The notes under the pieces: model-generated
What the model saw: the letters and a program-made list of their open reading frames with translations, nothing else
What the model was told of the DNA's origin: nothing
The model's database searches: none
Source: Meandrina meandrites
Taxonomy: Eukaryota > Cnidaria > Anthozoa > Scleractinia > Meandrinidae
Assembly: GCA_963693305.1 (NCBI GenBank)
Contig: OY855906.1
Coordinates: 3,232,001 to 3,296,000, forward strand
Direction of reading: 5' to 3'
Length of the DNA: 64,000 bases
Translations under genes and position numbers: made by a program
Shown here: one piece after another, positions 37,990 to 49,864 of the stretch
Layout: each line of letters opens with the position of its first letter
Position numbering within the stretch: position 1 is the stretch's first letter

Positions 37990-40070
37990 TACATGATTAA
38001 AAGACACATCAGGTAACGACGTTATAACTACTAAAAATATTAATCTAAGCATTATACCTACACATTTTCCACAGAAACAACTAAACTGGTAAACTTTATA
38101 TGGCCCTCAGACTAAAAAAGACTGGAAAAAACTGACAAAAGAATGTATAATATATAACTAACTAAAATACTAATTCAAACTATTGAATACTCTAAGTGAA
38201 TGTAGTGCATTGAATATAAAAATAACAAGCTCGCCAATGTTAAAAATGAATACGCGGGGCAATAGCTCGGCTTTTGTTTTAAGATAACTTTCTTTTAACT
38301 TTGGCTTGGCGATCATATTATAAAGATTTTTTGCACTCACAGGCAGCAAAAATGTAAAATACAGGCAATGAAATAAAAGTTATCATAATGAAAATATGAG
38401 TAGGCGTGTCGTCGTGTTCGTTTGCTTCCTTCGGCGAAGATTTAAGATTGTTTTCGGGTGTAAATTGTCCTTCTTCCCGTACGCGTTCCCTTGAACCTGG
38501 GAGGAGGGAGTGACTTAAAATAACCTTTTTCTTGTTTACAGCAGAGGGACTGGGGTTGGATTTGAAGGTTGGTCACTTCTTGGAATCGGAATGCAGTGGG
38601 TGTAGGGGGAGCGGAGTTAGGGTCTTCGTACTTTTTAAGGCGGGGTTTCACATGAATTTTGGCGAAAAAACGGATTTTCGTTAACTATAACTTCCACAAG
38701 GTGCGGGAGTTCCTTGGCTGTAGAGTTTCCCTTGCTACGATCACTGTGATCGCTGGAACACTGCTCATACAGCAATACGTAAAGAGACCTAAAGGTAACG
38801 AGCAGAGATCGTAGTAGGCTCGATTACCAGCCGCTGTTCGGGAAATGAGCCCGGGGAGGAAAGACCGAACACGAGAGGACGGCGGAAATCGAGCCTAAGA
38901 TCGTAGCGGATCCTATCGAAATTTTGATATATGGAAACAATGCTTCATATTGCATTTTTTTTTTCGAGTTCTGATGAGCTTGATACAAGAAACTTGTGTA
39001 GCCTGTTTTAACCATTCATGCAGAGAGAACAACCTTTGTTGTGTTATATTGTATAGTTCAACATAACAAGTAATGCGGCTGCCGAAGGTCGGTTGACCCG
39101 ATCGTTGTATCCCATGGCTGATTTACACTAACTTTTAAACTTTTATAGCTCCGAGTACAGGAAACTTATTTTTAAAAGTATTGTAAGATTTCTTTAGTGT
39201 TTCTGTGACTGGTGAGTTTCTGTTCTGTACTATGTGAAGAACTGCCTGGTTGAGTCAGATTGGTTGAGTCTTTTCTTGCGCTTGAGGACAAATTAACCGT
39301 ACGCGTCACAGGTGCAGACCGTAATCACAGATAATCCCTGTCACTGACATGTGCACCAAATGAAAGTAAAGCTTCGCTTTATTAATTTGACGACTTGTTG
39401 TTGCTCTAGTTTATATTTCTTCAAGAGAAACAAAGAAAACTTTTCGGAGCTTTCGCAATCTTTCGAGGATGGATGGAAACAGGGCTGCCTCCGGTTGCCT
39501 AGTTACGGCTTGGTCTTCTCAATTTATGCAACCCTGATGCAACCAATATGGCGTTTCGCGTTTATACGTGAAAGGGTGAAAGATCGGAAGCTAAAAGCTT
39601 TATTCAACACCATTCACGTGATGCTGTCAATCTCTTAACTTGAGGTGTTCTTGCTCGCCTCTGGGTAAGATTTCCGCACAGCCCCATGCACATCGAGCGT
39701 ATAGTCGTCAACATCCGTGCTGAATGGGCTGCACCGATCGCCGCGGACATGGACATTCGCCGGACAGAATCTTGAAATTTTATTATAAGTAGGAGTGTTC
39801 CAAACATTCACAGACTGAACAGTCCGCATTCTTACGAAGAAACTGTGTAATTACTACAATATATTCCCCGGTAAATTTTTAAGTGTTTTTTAAACGCATA
39901 TGTAAAGCGCACGGTTTTATACTCTTCAGACTTGATAAAGAAGTCAAAATTTTATCTAAAAATAAATTTTAACAAGGAGTTGATAAATTCTAAAGAGAAA
40001 AAAAAACACAGAAAAAAGAAATAAAACTAAAACACCTCTTGGAAAAAAATAATGACGGAAAAAAAAAATT

Positions 40071-40156
40071 TCCTTCGAGCCGGATTCGAACCAGCGACCT
40101 AAGGATGACTTTCAGCACTCTACAGTCCTCCGCTCTACCAACTGAGCTATCGAAGG
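40071..40156 (-). tRNA. tRNA-Tyr (GTA) with 13-base intron
   Basis: On the minus strand the acceptor arms CCTTCGA and TCGAAGG pair and the D-arm is TAGCTCAGTTGGTAGAGC. The anticodon stem GAGGA/TCCTT closes the loop CTGTAGA with anticodon GTA. The T-arm contains GGTTCGAATCC and the discriminator base is A. A 13-base intron (40107-40119) lies one base 3' of the anticodon, the canonical position. Ten T residues follow at once on the minus strand as an RNA polymerase III terminator. A and B boxes are intact, so the gene is probably functional. Confidence 0.97.
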
Positions 40157-42517
40157 AACCACACGTTCACTTCGAAAAATTTAGTTATTTAAATACATTT
40201 TTTAGATATCCACGTGTCGTCACGCGTTTGCTTCTTTTGATCTTAAACGTTTTTTGTTCTAAATATCCCTCAAAAAAGATCAAATCGTATAGCAAACATA
40301 AAGACTAAATTATACTAGAGACGATATATGTTCTTTTTCCATTTTCAAGGTAAATATTGCGTGACACTACCGTCACGCGTACGCCACACGTTTGTTGGGA
40401 AAGACTATTGTGCGGATTTCTGGATTCCATTTTCTGTAAGTCGATCATTAACAGAAATTTAAGATCGTATATATATAAAAAATAAAATTACGCAACAAAG
40501 AAAAGTAATGCATAACAAACACTCACTAGAGAAACCATCTGCAATAATCTGTCAAATATTTTTCGCGCGCGCGATTGGTCTAAACACCTGGTGCAGCCAA
40601 AACTGGGGAATCAGATGATATTCCCTAGTTTTTGAACTTTGCGTTTTACGCTCGCACGTTTAGTTTTCATCCCAAATTAATTATTAAAATGAATAGAACT
40701 GAACATCTTAATAGACTAGCAATATTTTGATAACCCACATAATTAAATTTAAAAGGTCTTCCAAAATTTGGCTTTGAAGGATAATAAAAACAATAGCCTC
40801 CATTTGGCTTTAAAAATCTGAGTAATATGCACGGATATTTGTCCTGGGACATTATCTGCTTCTCGAAGCTCGCAGTTTTCCTCGAGCTTAAAACTGTTCG
40901 TCCTATTCTCTTCTCGGAACAGATGTCCACGGACAAGTACTCGTGCATATTTTCGCGCCAAACAGAGGCTTTGTCTATATAATCCAGATTTTTTTTTCAC
41001 CTTCTTGGTTACCGTTCCCGCATGTGTTTCCCGGATTATGTGTGTAAGACTATTAGGTTAACGGTTTTACCACACTGTAAACGTAGTCTAAAAAGTTTGG
41101 ATTGAAACTGAGAAGAAAAGAAATATTGAACGGAACGAAGGACCCGAGAGTCGGTGTCGCATGCTAAAAATGATGTGAAACTGCAAAATATCCACAAACA
41201 TAAACTTGTTCCTTTATTTTCATGAGTACTATTATAATAATAATGCATACTATTCTATTTTACTGTTGAAAATGAAACATCAAGAACCAGCAACGAGTTA
41301 CATCTCCGAGACGTGTGAAGAAACATTCCATGATTTGTTGACTAAATTACAAAATGATTGATTTTATGACAAAAATAATTCTCCTATGTTTTACGAAAAT
41401 TTTAATATATCAAACATTGTTTAACAAAGCCTGAAAACTTTATTGAGATAAAATTTAATTTCCTTTAAAAAAGTCCAAGGTGATCGCGTTACATGTTATG
41501 AAATAAACAAGATACTGTGCATGCTGATTGGTGGAAAGCTAACTATAATTCTAAGCGATCATTCTCATTTATATAAAGAACTAGAACATTTTTTTCTTGC
41601 AAGCTTCCATAGAGTTTCGGAAACTCATGTGGAAACTTGATACTCGTCGAAACAGATTAGTTTTCTCGTTCTCAAAAACGTCTTACTTGATCTCTATGGA
41701 AACATGGAGACCGTTTTCTAATCTTGCAGTGATTATGGAGCTCAGGGGCAGATCTAGGGGAGGGTGCAGGGGGTGGGCACCACCCCCCCCCACCCCCCTG
41801 AGATGACCAGGAAGCTTTCTAATACAACTGGTATTCTGCAAAAAAATAATAATAATAAAAAAAAAAAACTATGTGCACCCCCTCCTAAGCAAAATCCTGG
41901 GTGTGCACCCTTCCTAGTAAGAAACAATGACAATTTGTAGACGTGAAATGTGATTCACCCGGTGAGGTATTTATATACACCTATCTATAATATATGCTTT
42001 TTTTTTCAGTGAAATAAATAAATTGCCAGAATGGGAAACTTCTCCCGCTCTACCCCTCCCTTATAATACTTCTAAATCATGTTGACAATTTAAAACAAAA
42101 GTGGGAGCACAGATAAAAATTCAAGAAACTGACAACACTGGTCACGTACTTCAAGAGGCTTTCAGCAGGGATTGAGGATTTGAGGTATGGAAGATAGCCC
42201 CTTGGCTTGGCCTTGTGAACGAATTAGCACTAGAAATTATATGAGATAAAAAATGTTATCCACTAACAACAGCCTTTTTCAAGACTAAAAATCTGATCAC
42301 ACTCAACACACAAATGCGAATTAAAAATTCCACTAAAACTACATATTATTTTACAAATGTGCAAAGCACAGCTTATTGTCTGTACAGATATTTAATTTAA
42401 AAGCTTGCTGGGCATAATTCCCTGGGCCTAATACTCTCTTTCTCTGTTTTTTTTTCTACGGCTACAGAATGTTCTAGGCAGAAGTGGTATCTGCCACTGG
42501 TCATATCAACTGCAGGT
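40157..42517. other. Gap between tRNA-Tyr and the OCRL 3' end
   Basis: No coding region recognised. The OCRL 3' untranslated region should occupy the right part, below 42518. A G/C-tract MITE lies at 41745-41915. Remaining sequence is AT-rich without visible structure. Confidence 0.4.
41745..41915 (+). mobile_element. G/C-tract MITE (CAGGGGCAGATCTAGG family)
   Basis: Begins CAGGGGCAGATCTAGGGG, continues through GGGTGGGCACC and a C run, then CCCCTGAGATGACCAGG and GTGCACCCCCTCCTAAGC. It is the inverted counterpart of 27252-27448 and shares its terminus with 58144-58300. Confidence 0.65.
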
Positions 42518-45500
42518 TCAGTCAGGACCAAATTCGTTGAGGAGGAAATGGTACACGAATCGTGCTTTCTTCTGGGTCAGTTGATTGACAGTTCTCTTGC
42601 TAAGTCCCACCTCCTTGTTTTTCGGCGCTCTTAAAAACAGGGTACCAAACAAGGTGGCTGCAATTGAGAAAACAGTTTGTAAGAACTAAAACAGGAGTGA
42701 ACTTGGATACAATTGTTATGCGAGTAAATATCAAAATATATTTAAAGAATAAGTGGTGAGCAATAGAGAGGGTAGAAAAGGGTTTACGTATGACACATGA
42801 AAAGGGCAAAAATTTGACCATCACGTGTGAAAATAGGGCAAAACTTAGGCTGTGACACGTGAAAATAGCTGGAAAAGACATGTGATTCGTAAATTCTGCT
42901 GTTTCAAGAAAACGTGACACATGAATTTGGTTAAAATTTGTGTGTAAAACGGGATCACAACCCCCCCTCCCCCCCTTTGCTACCCTCAATAGAGAGGTGG
43001 TGATGCGAGCAAGCAAGTGTGTGAGTGAATGAGTAGAAGCATGCATGCGTGTGAGCAAGTGAGTAACACAAATTAAAGTACATCCCAATTAATAGCACCT
43101 CCAAGAATTACAAAACTGAAAATAAAAGTGATTCAACTGACCCACAGTTTTGGCATCCAGTTTATTATCATTAGAATGAAGCAACAGTTCTCTCAGGAAT
43201 GCACTGATGTATGTGAACACATTCCGGTGGCTCTGAGGTATTTGAAATATTAACTGCAAGTAAAAATACAACAATGAGAAACTAATTACTACAACTTTGT
43301 GCTATATTGAAAGACTCACAGTACGTAAACATGCATAAAATAAATAAATAAATAAATCACTTTATTTAAGTGTCAGGGTATTAAGCACTGTTGTACTAAT
43401 TGTGGACACTGTAAATAAGCAAACAAATATTACAAATAGAACAGAAATTTGTTAAAAAATCCCAACTGGCAGGAGGCTGACCAGCTGGTATGGCAGGAGG
43501 CTGACCAGCTTAGTATGGATGCTACAACACATTTTCCATAAAACAACAGACTGCTCACAACTAGGCCCAACAAATAACCAAATACAATTTTGTTTTAGAG
43601 TGATTTTCACTTGTGTCAAATAAGTAATCTTGCACTTGCAGTCATTTTGCTTTACTTTGCTTAGTGATTGGTTAAAAAAAACTTGTGCCATTTTCTAAAC
43701 CAATCAGAAGTAAAGTCGAAACCAATTCTGACTTGCTCAAATGCATTTTCCCGCATACATGTTTTTGCTTCAAGTTTTGATTGGTTCACTGGCAAGTTTA
43801 TGTCCTCTGTAATTGGCCAAAGTGAAATCTTCGGGTTTTGTGGTTTTACGACACTCAATTGAAAATCACAAAAAATTTAGTGGTACAATTAGTGTGGATG
43901 CTACAACAGTTTTATCTTCCTTGTCTTTCACCATTTAAGAATCTATTACACCTTGACTTAACCTGTTGAATACAGAATTGCAGTAACTTGACTTACTTGT
44001 TTATACAGTATGTCCTACCACAACTCACTTGTTTATAGAACATTTACAATCATGACACAACTTGCCTGTTTACAGAGCATGTAGTTATTGCAACATTCAA
44101 GTGCCCTCGAATAAAACCCATAAGGAATCACAGGCTCAGGTAAAGCTTCTAGGAAAATAAGTAAAGCTTCTGCTATGGAGTAAATACTGCCAGCTATCAA
44201 CAGTCAAGGAAGAAGAAGAAGGGTGGACTTGTCCAAAATTATCTTCAAGCCAAAGGCAGCAATAAAATAATAATTTACCAAAATAAAACAAGGATGATTA
44301 TAATTGATTTGGGATTGTTTTTTTTTAAGTCTTTTCAAATTTACTGTGTGACGTGTAAAATCCCTGACAAGAACTTCAAACGAACACGTCATATAAATAA
44401 TTGGAAAAATATATACCCAGCACGTTTTATGAGGTTGAAATAGGCGTAGAAATTTTCGTAGAGCTCTACGCTTCTACTTAGTACAGTAGTAGCATATATA
44501 TAGTTAACTCTTGTAAGCTTGTAGACCCGTAGAGTAGTAGAGATAGGTTAAGATTGGTCAAGACAGCTTGGTGTCCACCTATAAACTAAACTTTAGCAAT
44601 GTACACCCGTAGAAGATAGACCAGTCCATTTTGTACTCAGTATATTACATGTTTATAGTACTCTATTCTACCTCTATCTCTACCTCTACCTCTACCTCTA
44701 TCTCTACCTCTACCTCTACCTCTACATGTACCTCTACTCTACTTAACTTTATGATACGCTTTGCTATGCTTTGCTTTGCTCTACTCTTCTCTTCTGTACT
44801 CTTCTAGTGTAATGTACTCTACTCTACGCTATTCTACTCGACTCTTCGCTACTCTACTGTAATTTACTCTACTTTACTCTCTACGCAGGTTGTATCATTT
44901 CATTTACCTTATATCATGATATGTATCTTTTTGAAATTGTTTTCGGCCAAGGTGTTATATTCATTTTATCCTATTCTATCCCCGTATGCATGTGTTACCT
45001 CCAGCACATTTTCCGTTACATTATGAAAGGGTTGCATTTACACAATAGTTGCATTCCAGCATCTAAGTGTTGTACTTATATCTTTATATGTATAACGTAT
45101 CTCTTCCAATTTCAACAGATAACCTGTCTTCATTCAATATTTGCATACAGGTTTACTAATCTTTTTTTAGAATAGGGTAGAGTATAGTTGAGTAGAGAGG
45201 CGTAGCATAGCGTAGAGTCAAGTAGAGTTGAGAAAAGTGTAGTAGAGATTAGCGTTAAGCAAAGAGTAAAGTAGCAGGGCATCATAGAGTAGAGTAGAGA
45301 ACATTACATTAGACTAGAAGCGTACAGTACAGTAGAGCGTAGTATAGAGAAGAGTAGCGTAGAGTAGAGTAGAGCACATTAAATTAGACTAAAAGCATAC
45401 AGTAGAGTAGAGTGTAGGATAGAGTATAGGAATAAATACATGAAGCTGTCATACTGGGTAAATAAGAAAGGCATAGGCTAACACTTTAAAGTAGAGATAT

Positions 45501-48500
45501 AAATTTGTATTTAAAATTGGGGAAAATGTTATGCTAAATGGGTATAACGGTGTATGCAGTTCCAAAGCTGCTACTTATGGACTATTAATGGAAAGTGCTA
45601 TAGTCGCAGCTACAGGCTCATAGACCTGACTCATCCCCAGTAGTCTCTCATTGCATTATCGACTCCCACTCCCTTAAGAGACAGAGAGAAGAATGGGGAC
45701 AAGTCAGCTTGTAGACCATGAAAGGCATGAATGGCATGTGTAGAGGCGTAGAGCTCTACAAAAATTTCTACACCTTTTTAAGCCTCATAAAATGGGCGCC
45801 ACTTGGAAAAATAGGGAGCATAGAATTTCATATAAAAACACTGAAAGGATACGTAGTTTACCGCCACGGCAACAATCTAAATGTGACCTGATCTCTTCCA
45901 AGTCTTTCTCAAACCCAGACTGCCTTAGAATATTCTCCTGCAGAAGGACAAAAGTCAGAGTTGGCAAGATTGTATCAAGTACACCTTCATGTAGCAATCA
46001 TGATTTGTCCTACCTGACGCATGCCAAAGTTAAACAAGTGATCTGTTAAAAGCCACAGTTCTTTTGGAATTTCTAGTGGTTGGGTATCTGATGAAGTCGA
46101 TGGACTTGATAAGTTGATATGCTCCTGAAACAAAGCAAATTAAAGTTTCTTTGTGAGAAATATAACCATACATAGACAAGGGGTGCTTAACATTTAGCCA
46201 AAAAATCCAGAAACTTTGGTTCGAAGTCAAATGGAAATGTAATTTTCTGGAAAATCCGCTCAGAAATTGTGGACTTCCTCCAGAGGTACTCCTCTTTTTC
46301 CATTCGGAACGGAACGTCAGAAATTTCCTTACCATTTGCACAGCTTCCCAGTTCCAGTCTCCCATCAATGGAAAACAATAACAGGAAACCAAATTACAAA
46401 TGGTAAGCATCATCTCTTTCAGTTGGTTTGTAACTTATTTTGGAAAAACCCTTGCCATTATTCAGTGTTCATCCCAACTGTTTCCTTCTGACAAATGGTA
46501 AGCACCCAAGATGTAACAACTCGGCATCTAATTCCAACCACCCGACCCCTGCAATATGCAAATGGAACTCACCAAGTCTACCAGTGATGCCACAGGAACT
46601 TCCCTGATAGGGCCATACATGCGTACTAATGCCTCAATGGACGAGCCAAACACACTTGGAAGATAGTTCCCGCTGACTGACACCTGTCTACCGTTAAGAA
46701 AATTAATGCAATATCAAAGGATGGTGTTGCCACTGACCGCATTATAACCACCGATTGGAAATACCAGTAGAATATTTCTGGTTTATTGAATCCTCAGCAA
46801 ATAGACACCCAACTCTGCACTCAGTTCTTTCAGTGCTTGAAAGACTTGATATAAATGTTACAGCTCAAAATTAGCTCAAGGTAACTTTTTTTTAACCTAG
46901 GCTATTTTTAACCTAGTTTATTTTTTATACTAGGTTGATACATAGAAAATTAAATTAAAGCATCTCCCCTACTTTGCTCATTGTCTCTGAATCCCCTCCA
47001 CTAGAGCATTCTAAGAGCATTTGAGTAAAACTGTTAAGTAGATTATGTGAATTCCAAGGATACAAAAAAATCTTTTCCTCCTTCCAAGTGTAAAACAAGA
47101 ATATCTTCCAGTTTCTCGTCACCAGAGTTCATGGCTCGTGCAGATTCTTTGTCAACATTCACGGTCAGACGAACCTGTTTGGTGCATCCTGCCCAGGCAA
47201 AAGAACAAAAACTGTAAAAATACTGTACAGTTAAAAAAGCAATGAACCTCATGACTTTTTTATTTAGCCACCTTGTCCAATTGGCCATGTTCTAAACGAG
47301 TAGGGGACTGGGTACGAACATATTTTTTCTTGGTACGAATATTCAATATTGATTGAATTGAAAATGGGGCACGTCATCTGAAAGAGCATCCAAAAATTAG
47401 TAAATTCACCAAATTTGATGGTTATTGGTTTAAACACAAAGGCATAGTACACTTTTAAAATAAGAGAGCTTAGTATGGATTGGAGGACGCCTGTCCCTCC
47501 AATCCATACTAAGTGTACCATGCCTTTGGGTTTAAACCAATAACCGTGAAATTTAGTGAATTTACTAATTTTTGGATGCTCTTTCAGATGACATGCCCCA
47601 TTTTTCAATTCAATCGATATTGAATGTTTGTACCGAAGAGAAAATATGTTTGTACCCAGTCCCCTGCTCGTTTAGAACATGGCTAATTGCAAATTTCACC
47701 GAGTGGCTATAAGAACATGTACCAAATGAATGCCAATCCCACTTAACAAAATAAGACTTGTTTTAATATAATGTTGGGATTAAAAGGAGAAATCTTGTTG
47801 AAAACTGAGAAATAATTATATGGCCTTTGGAATACTATTAGAAAAAAATAAATACATATTAAGATAGAAATCATAATAATAACAACACTTGATTCCTTGA
47901 GTCAAATAGCGCTCAACTGGCAGAGCTATATATTAATAGTTAATCACAGAAGAAAAAATTATGTACTTCATGGAATACACTACAGTTCTGTTTGGAGAGG
48001 GCTGATTAGTCCTCTCTCGTCATGTGCATAATTACGCTAATAGTTCGAGGATCCTTAAATACTGTCGTTCATGCTTTTGCCAAAAGATATTTCCCTACGT
48101 GCCTGCATGCACTTGCGAGTTTGTTTCTCTCTTTTTTTTATTGCTATGCACTCAAAGAAAACAATACTTACAATACGATTACAAACTGTCCACCAATTAC
48201 ACTACTGACTATTACAAAATGTACACTAATTACACATCAAGTTGGATTTTATGATTGTCACTTTCGGATGGTAGCTACCTCTAGGATTTGCTAAGGAGCA
48301 TGAAATTCTATTGCCACTTTAAGAGGAACGTTACATGTACAAGAACTTCAACCTTGTTCCCAGGGTCTCTTCTTCCCCAAGAAGAGAGACCCTGAGAACA
48401 ACGTTGACATGAACTTTCGGAACTTCAGTCATTCCAAACAGTAAAGATCATGACACACTTTTAATTAACACAGTGAGGGTAGCCTCTATGCATTCAGCTT

Positions 48501-49864
48501 TGACAAATTCTTTTGATCTTTGGACACCTTACCTATCATAATAATTCCCATACAAGGCCTGACTGTCAACCACGGTTTACAATACTCAGTCTCATCTAAC
48601 TTGGCTATGAAAGCAAACTGTGCTGGCACCTGTCAATCAATCAAATAGTCTTATCACATGACAGAAAACAGACAATAGACTTACAAGTTGCAAAACACAC
48701 AGGAATGGAATTAAGAAGATCACCATCAGATTATTAACTTGGAAGTAGAAAGCAAGTACAGCGGATTCAGGTTGAGTGTTTAATGGCCTCAGTTGTGGCG
48801 TTCGTTGTAACAGTTGAACTGATTGCGTTGCAAGGCAAAATGACAGACGTTGCTAGGCAGGAATGACGACGTTCTGTCTGGGAAAAAGCACTTTGTGGTT
48901 TTCCCAGGAAGAACTTTGGCATTCCCGCCTAGCAACGTCTGCCATTTTGCCTCGCAACGCAAATCAATTCAACCGTTACAACGAACACGGCAACTGAGGC
49001 CGTTAAACACTCAACCTGAATCCGCTGTAAGAAGCAGATCTAGAGTCGAAAACTAAATAATAACTGATGACAATAACAATAATAACTGATGATGATTAGT
49101 TTACACCACCTCACCTGACCAGTGTTAACAATTTCCAAGGTAGCTGACTGTTTTTCAAGAAACTGGACATCTTTGAAAATAATCTGCATAGAAAAATAAG
49201 ACATCCATTGGAACCACCTCTAAAAGTGGCAAAATGGGCACTGTTTATGATGTCATATATCGAACATGAGAGACAGTGTTTGATCGAGATATCCAAACAC
49301 TAAGAAGAGAGCTGAAAATACAACGGGCAGCGGAGTATTTTTGATGAAACTTGAGGTGTTTGGATAGCCGATGAAACACTGTCTCCAATGTTTGATATAC
49401 CTACTCAATTGAAACAAAACCTAACGAGTAAACACAGAAATAAAATCGTAAAAAATCTATGCTAATTTACAACGGGTATCCAATCCTGCTTCACGGTTAT
49501 GATTTTCTTTGTTTTAACTTGAAGAATTATTAATGAGTTTGAGAACTTAATTTCATCAACCCCTTACCCACTCAAAGCTTTAATAATTTTCCAAAAGAAA
49601 TCAACGACATGTAATCAGCGAGGAGTGATAGTCTTGATGTGTCTCCCAATTCTCAGAACCAACATTAATAGGAAATTATGTCTGAAAATCAGTGAGGAGA
49701 ATTCATATCTCAATCTTGATAATTTTCTACACTGAGTGTTCAATACACTGTACCTCTGTGGTGCCTAGTTTGACTTGCGGCAGGTTATCATTTTCATGTC
49801 TGTCAAGAGTCCTGATGACATCTTCCATCACTTGTCTTTCTTGCTCTACGTTCACCACTTTGAC
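42518..49864 (-). CDS. OCRL: OCRL segment: ASH and RhoGAP-like domains
   Basis: Exons 49864-49754, 49183-49115, 48629-48533, 47188-47064 and 46683-46573 carry the ASH (Rab-binding) domain; [17 protein letters not shown] and [10 protein letters not shown] are diagnostic. Exons 46124-46014, 45937-45862, 44193-44066, 43253-43142 and 42657-42518 carry the RhoGAP-like domain ([57 protein letters not shown]). In OCRL this domain binds Cdc42/Rac and F&H-motif adaptors without GAP activity. The intron after 44066 uses a GC donor (CAG|GCAAGT). The stop codon is at 42518-42520. Confidence 0.95.

Larger units (their letters stand above)
36984..40070. other. Gap between GPCR and tRNA-Tyr
   Basis: No supported protein gene. 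It holds a small inverted-repeat element (37577-37723), an ATTT microsatellite and AT-rich DNA. Frames such as 38442-38651 and 39351-39638 have no recognisable family or splice partners. Confidence 0.45.

Noticed and set aside
44640..45430. Telomere-like repeat
   Set aside because: The hexamer is CTCTAC/GTAGAG, not TTAGGG, and the two tracts are inverted halves of one foldback.
47264..47608. 114-codon minus-strand frame
   Set aside because: It lies almost wholly inside the foldback element at 47284-47683.
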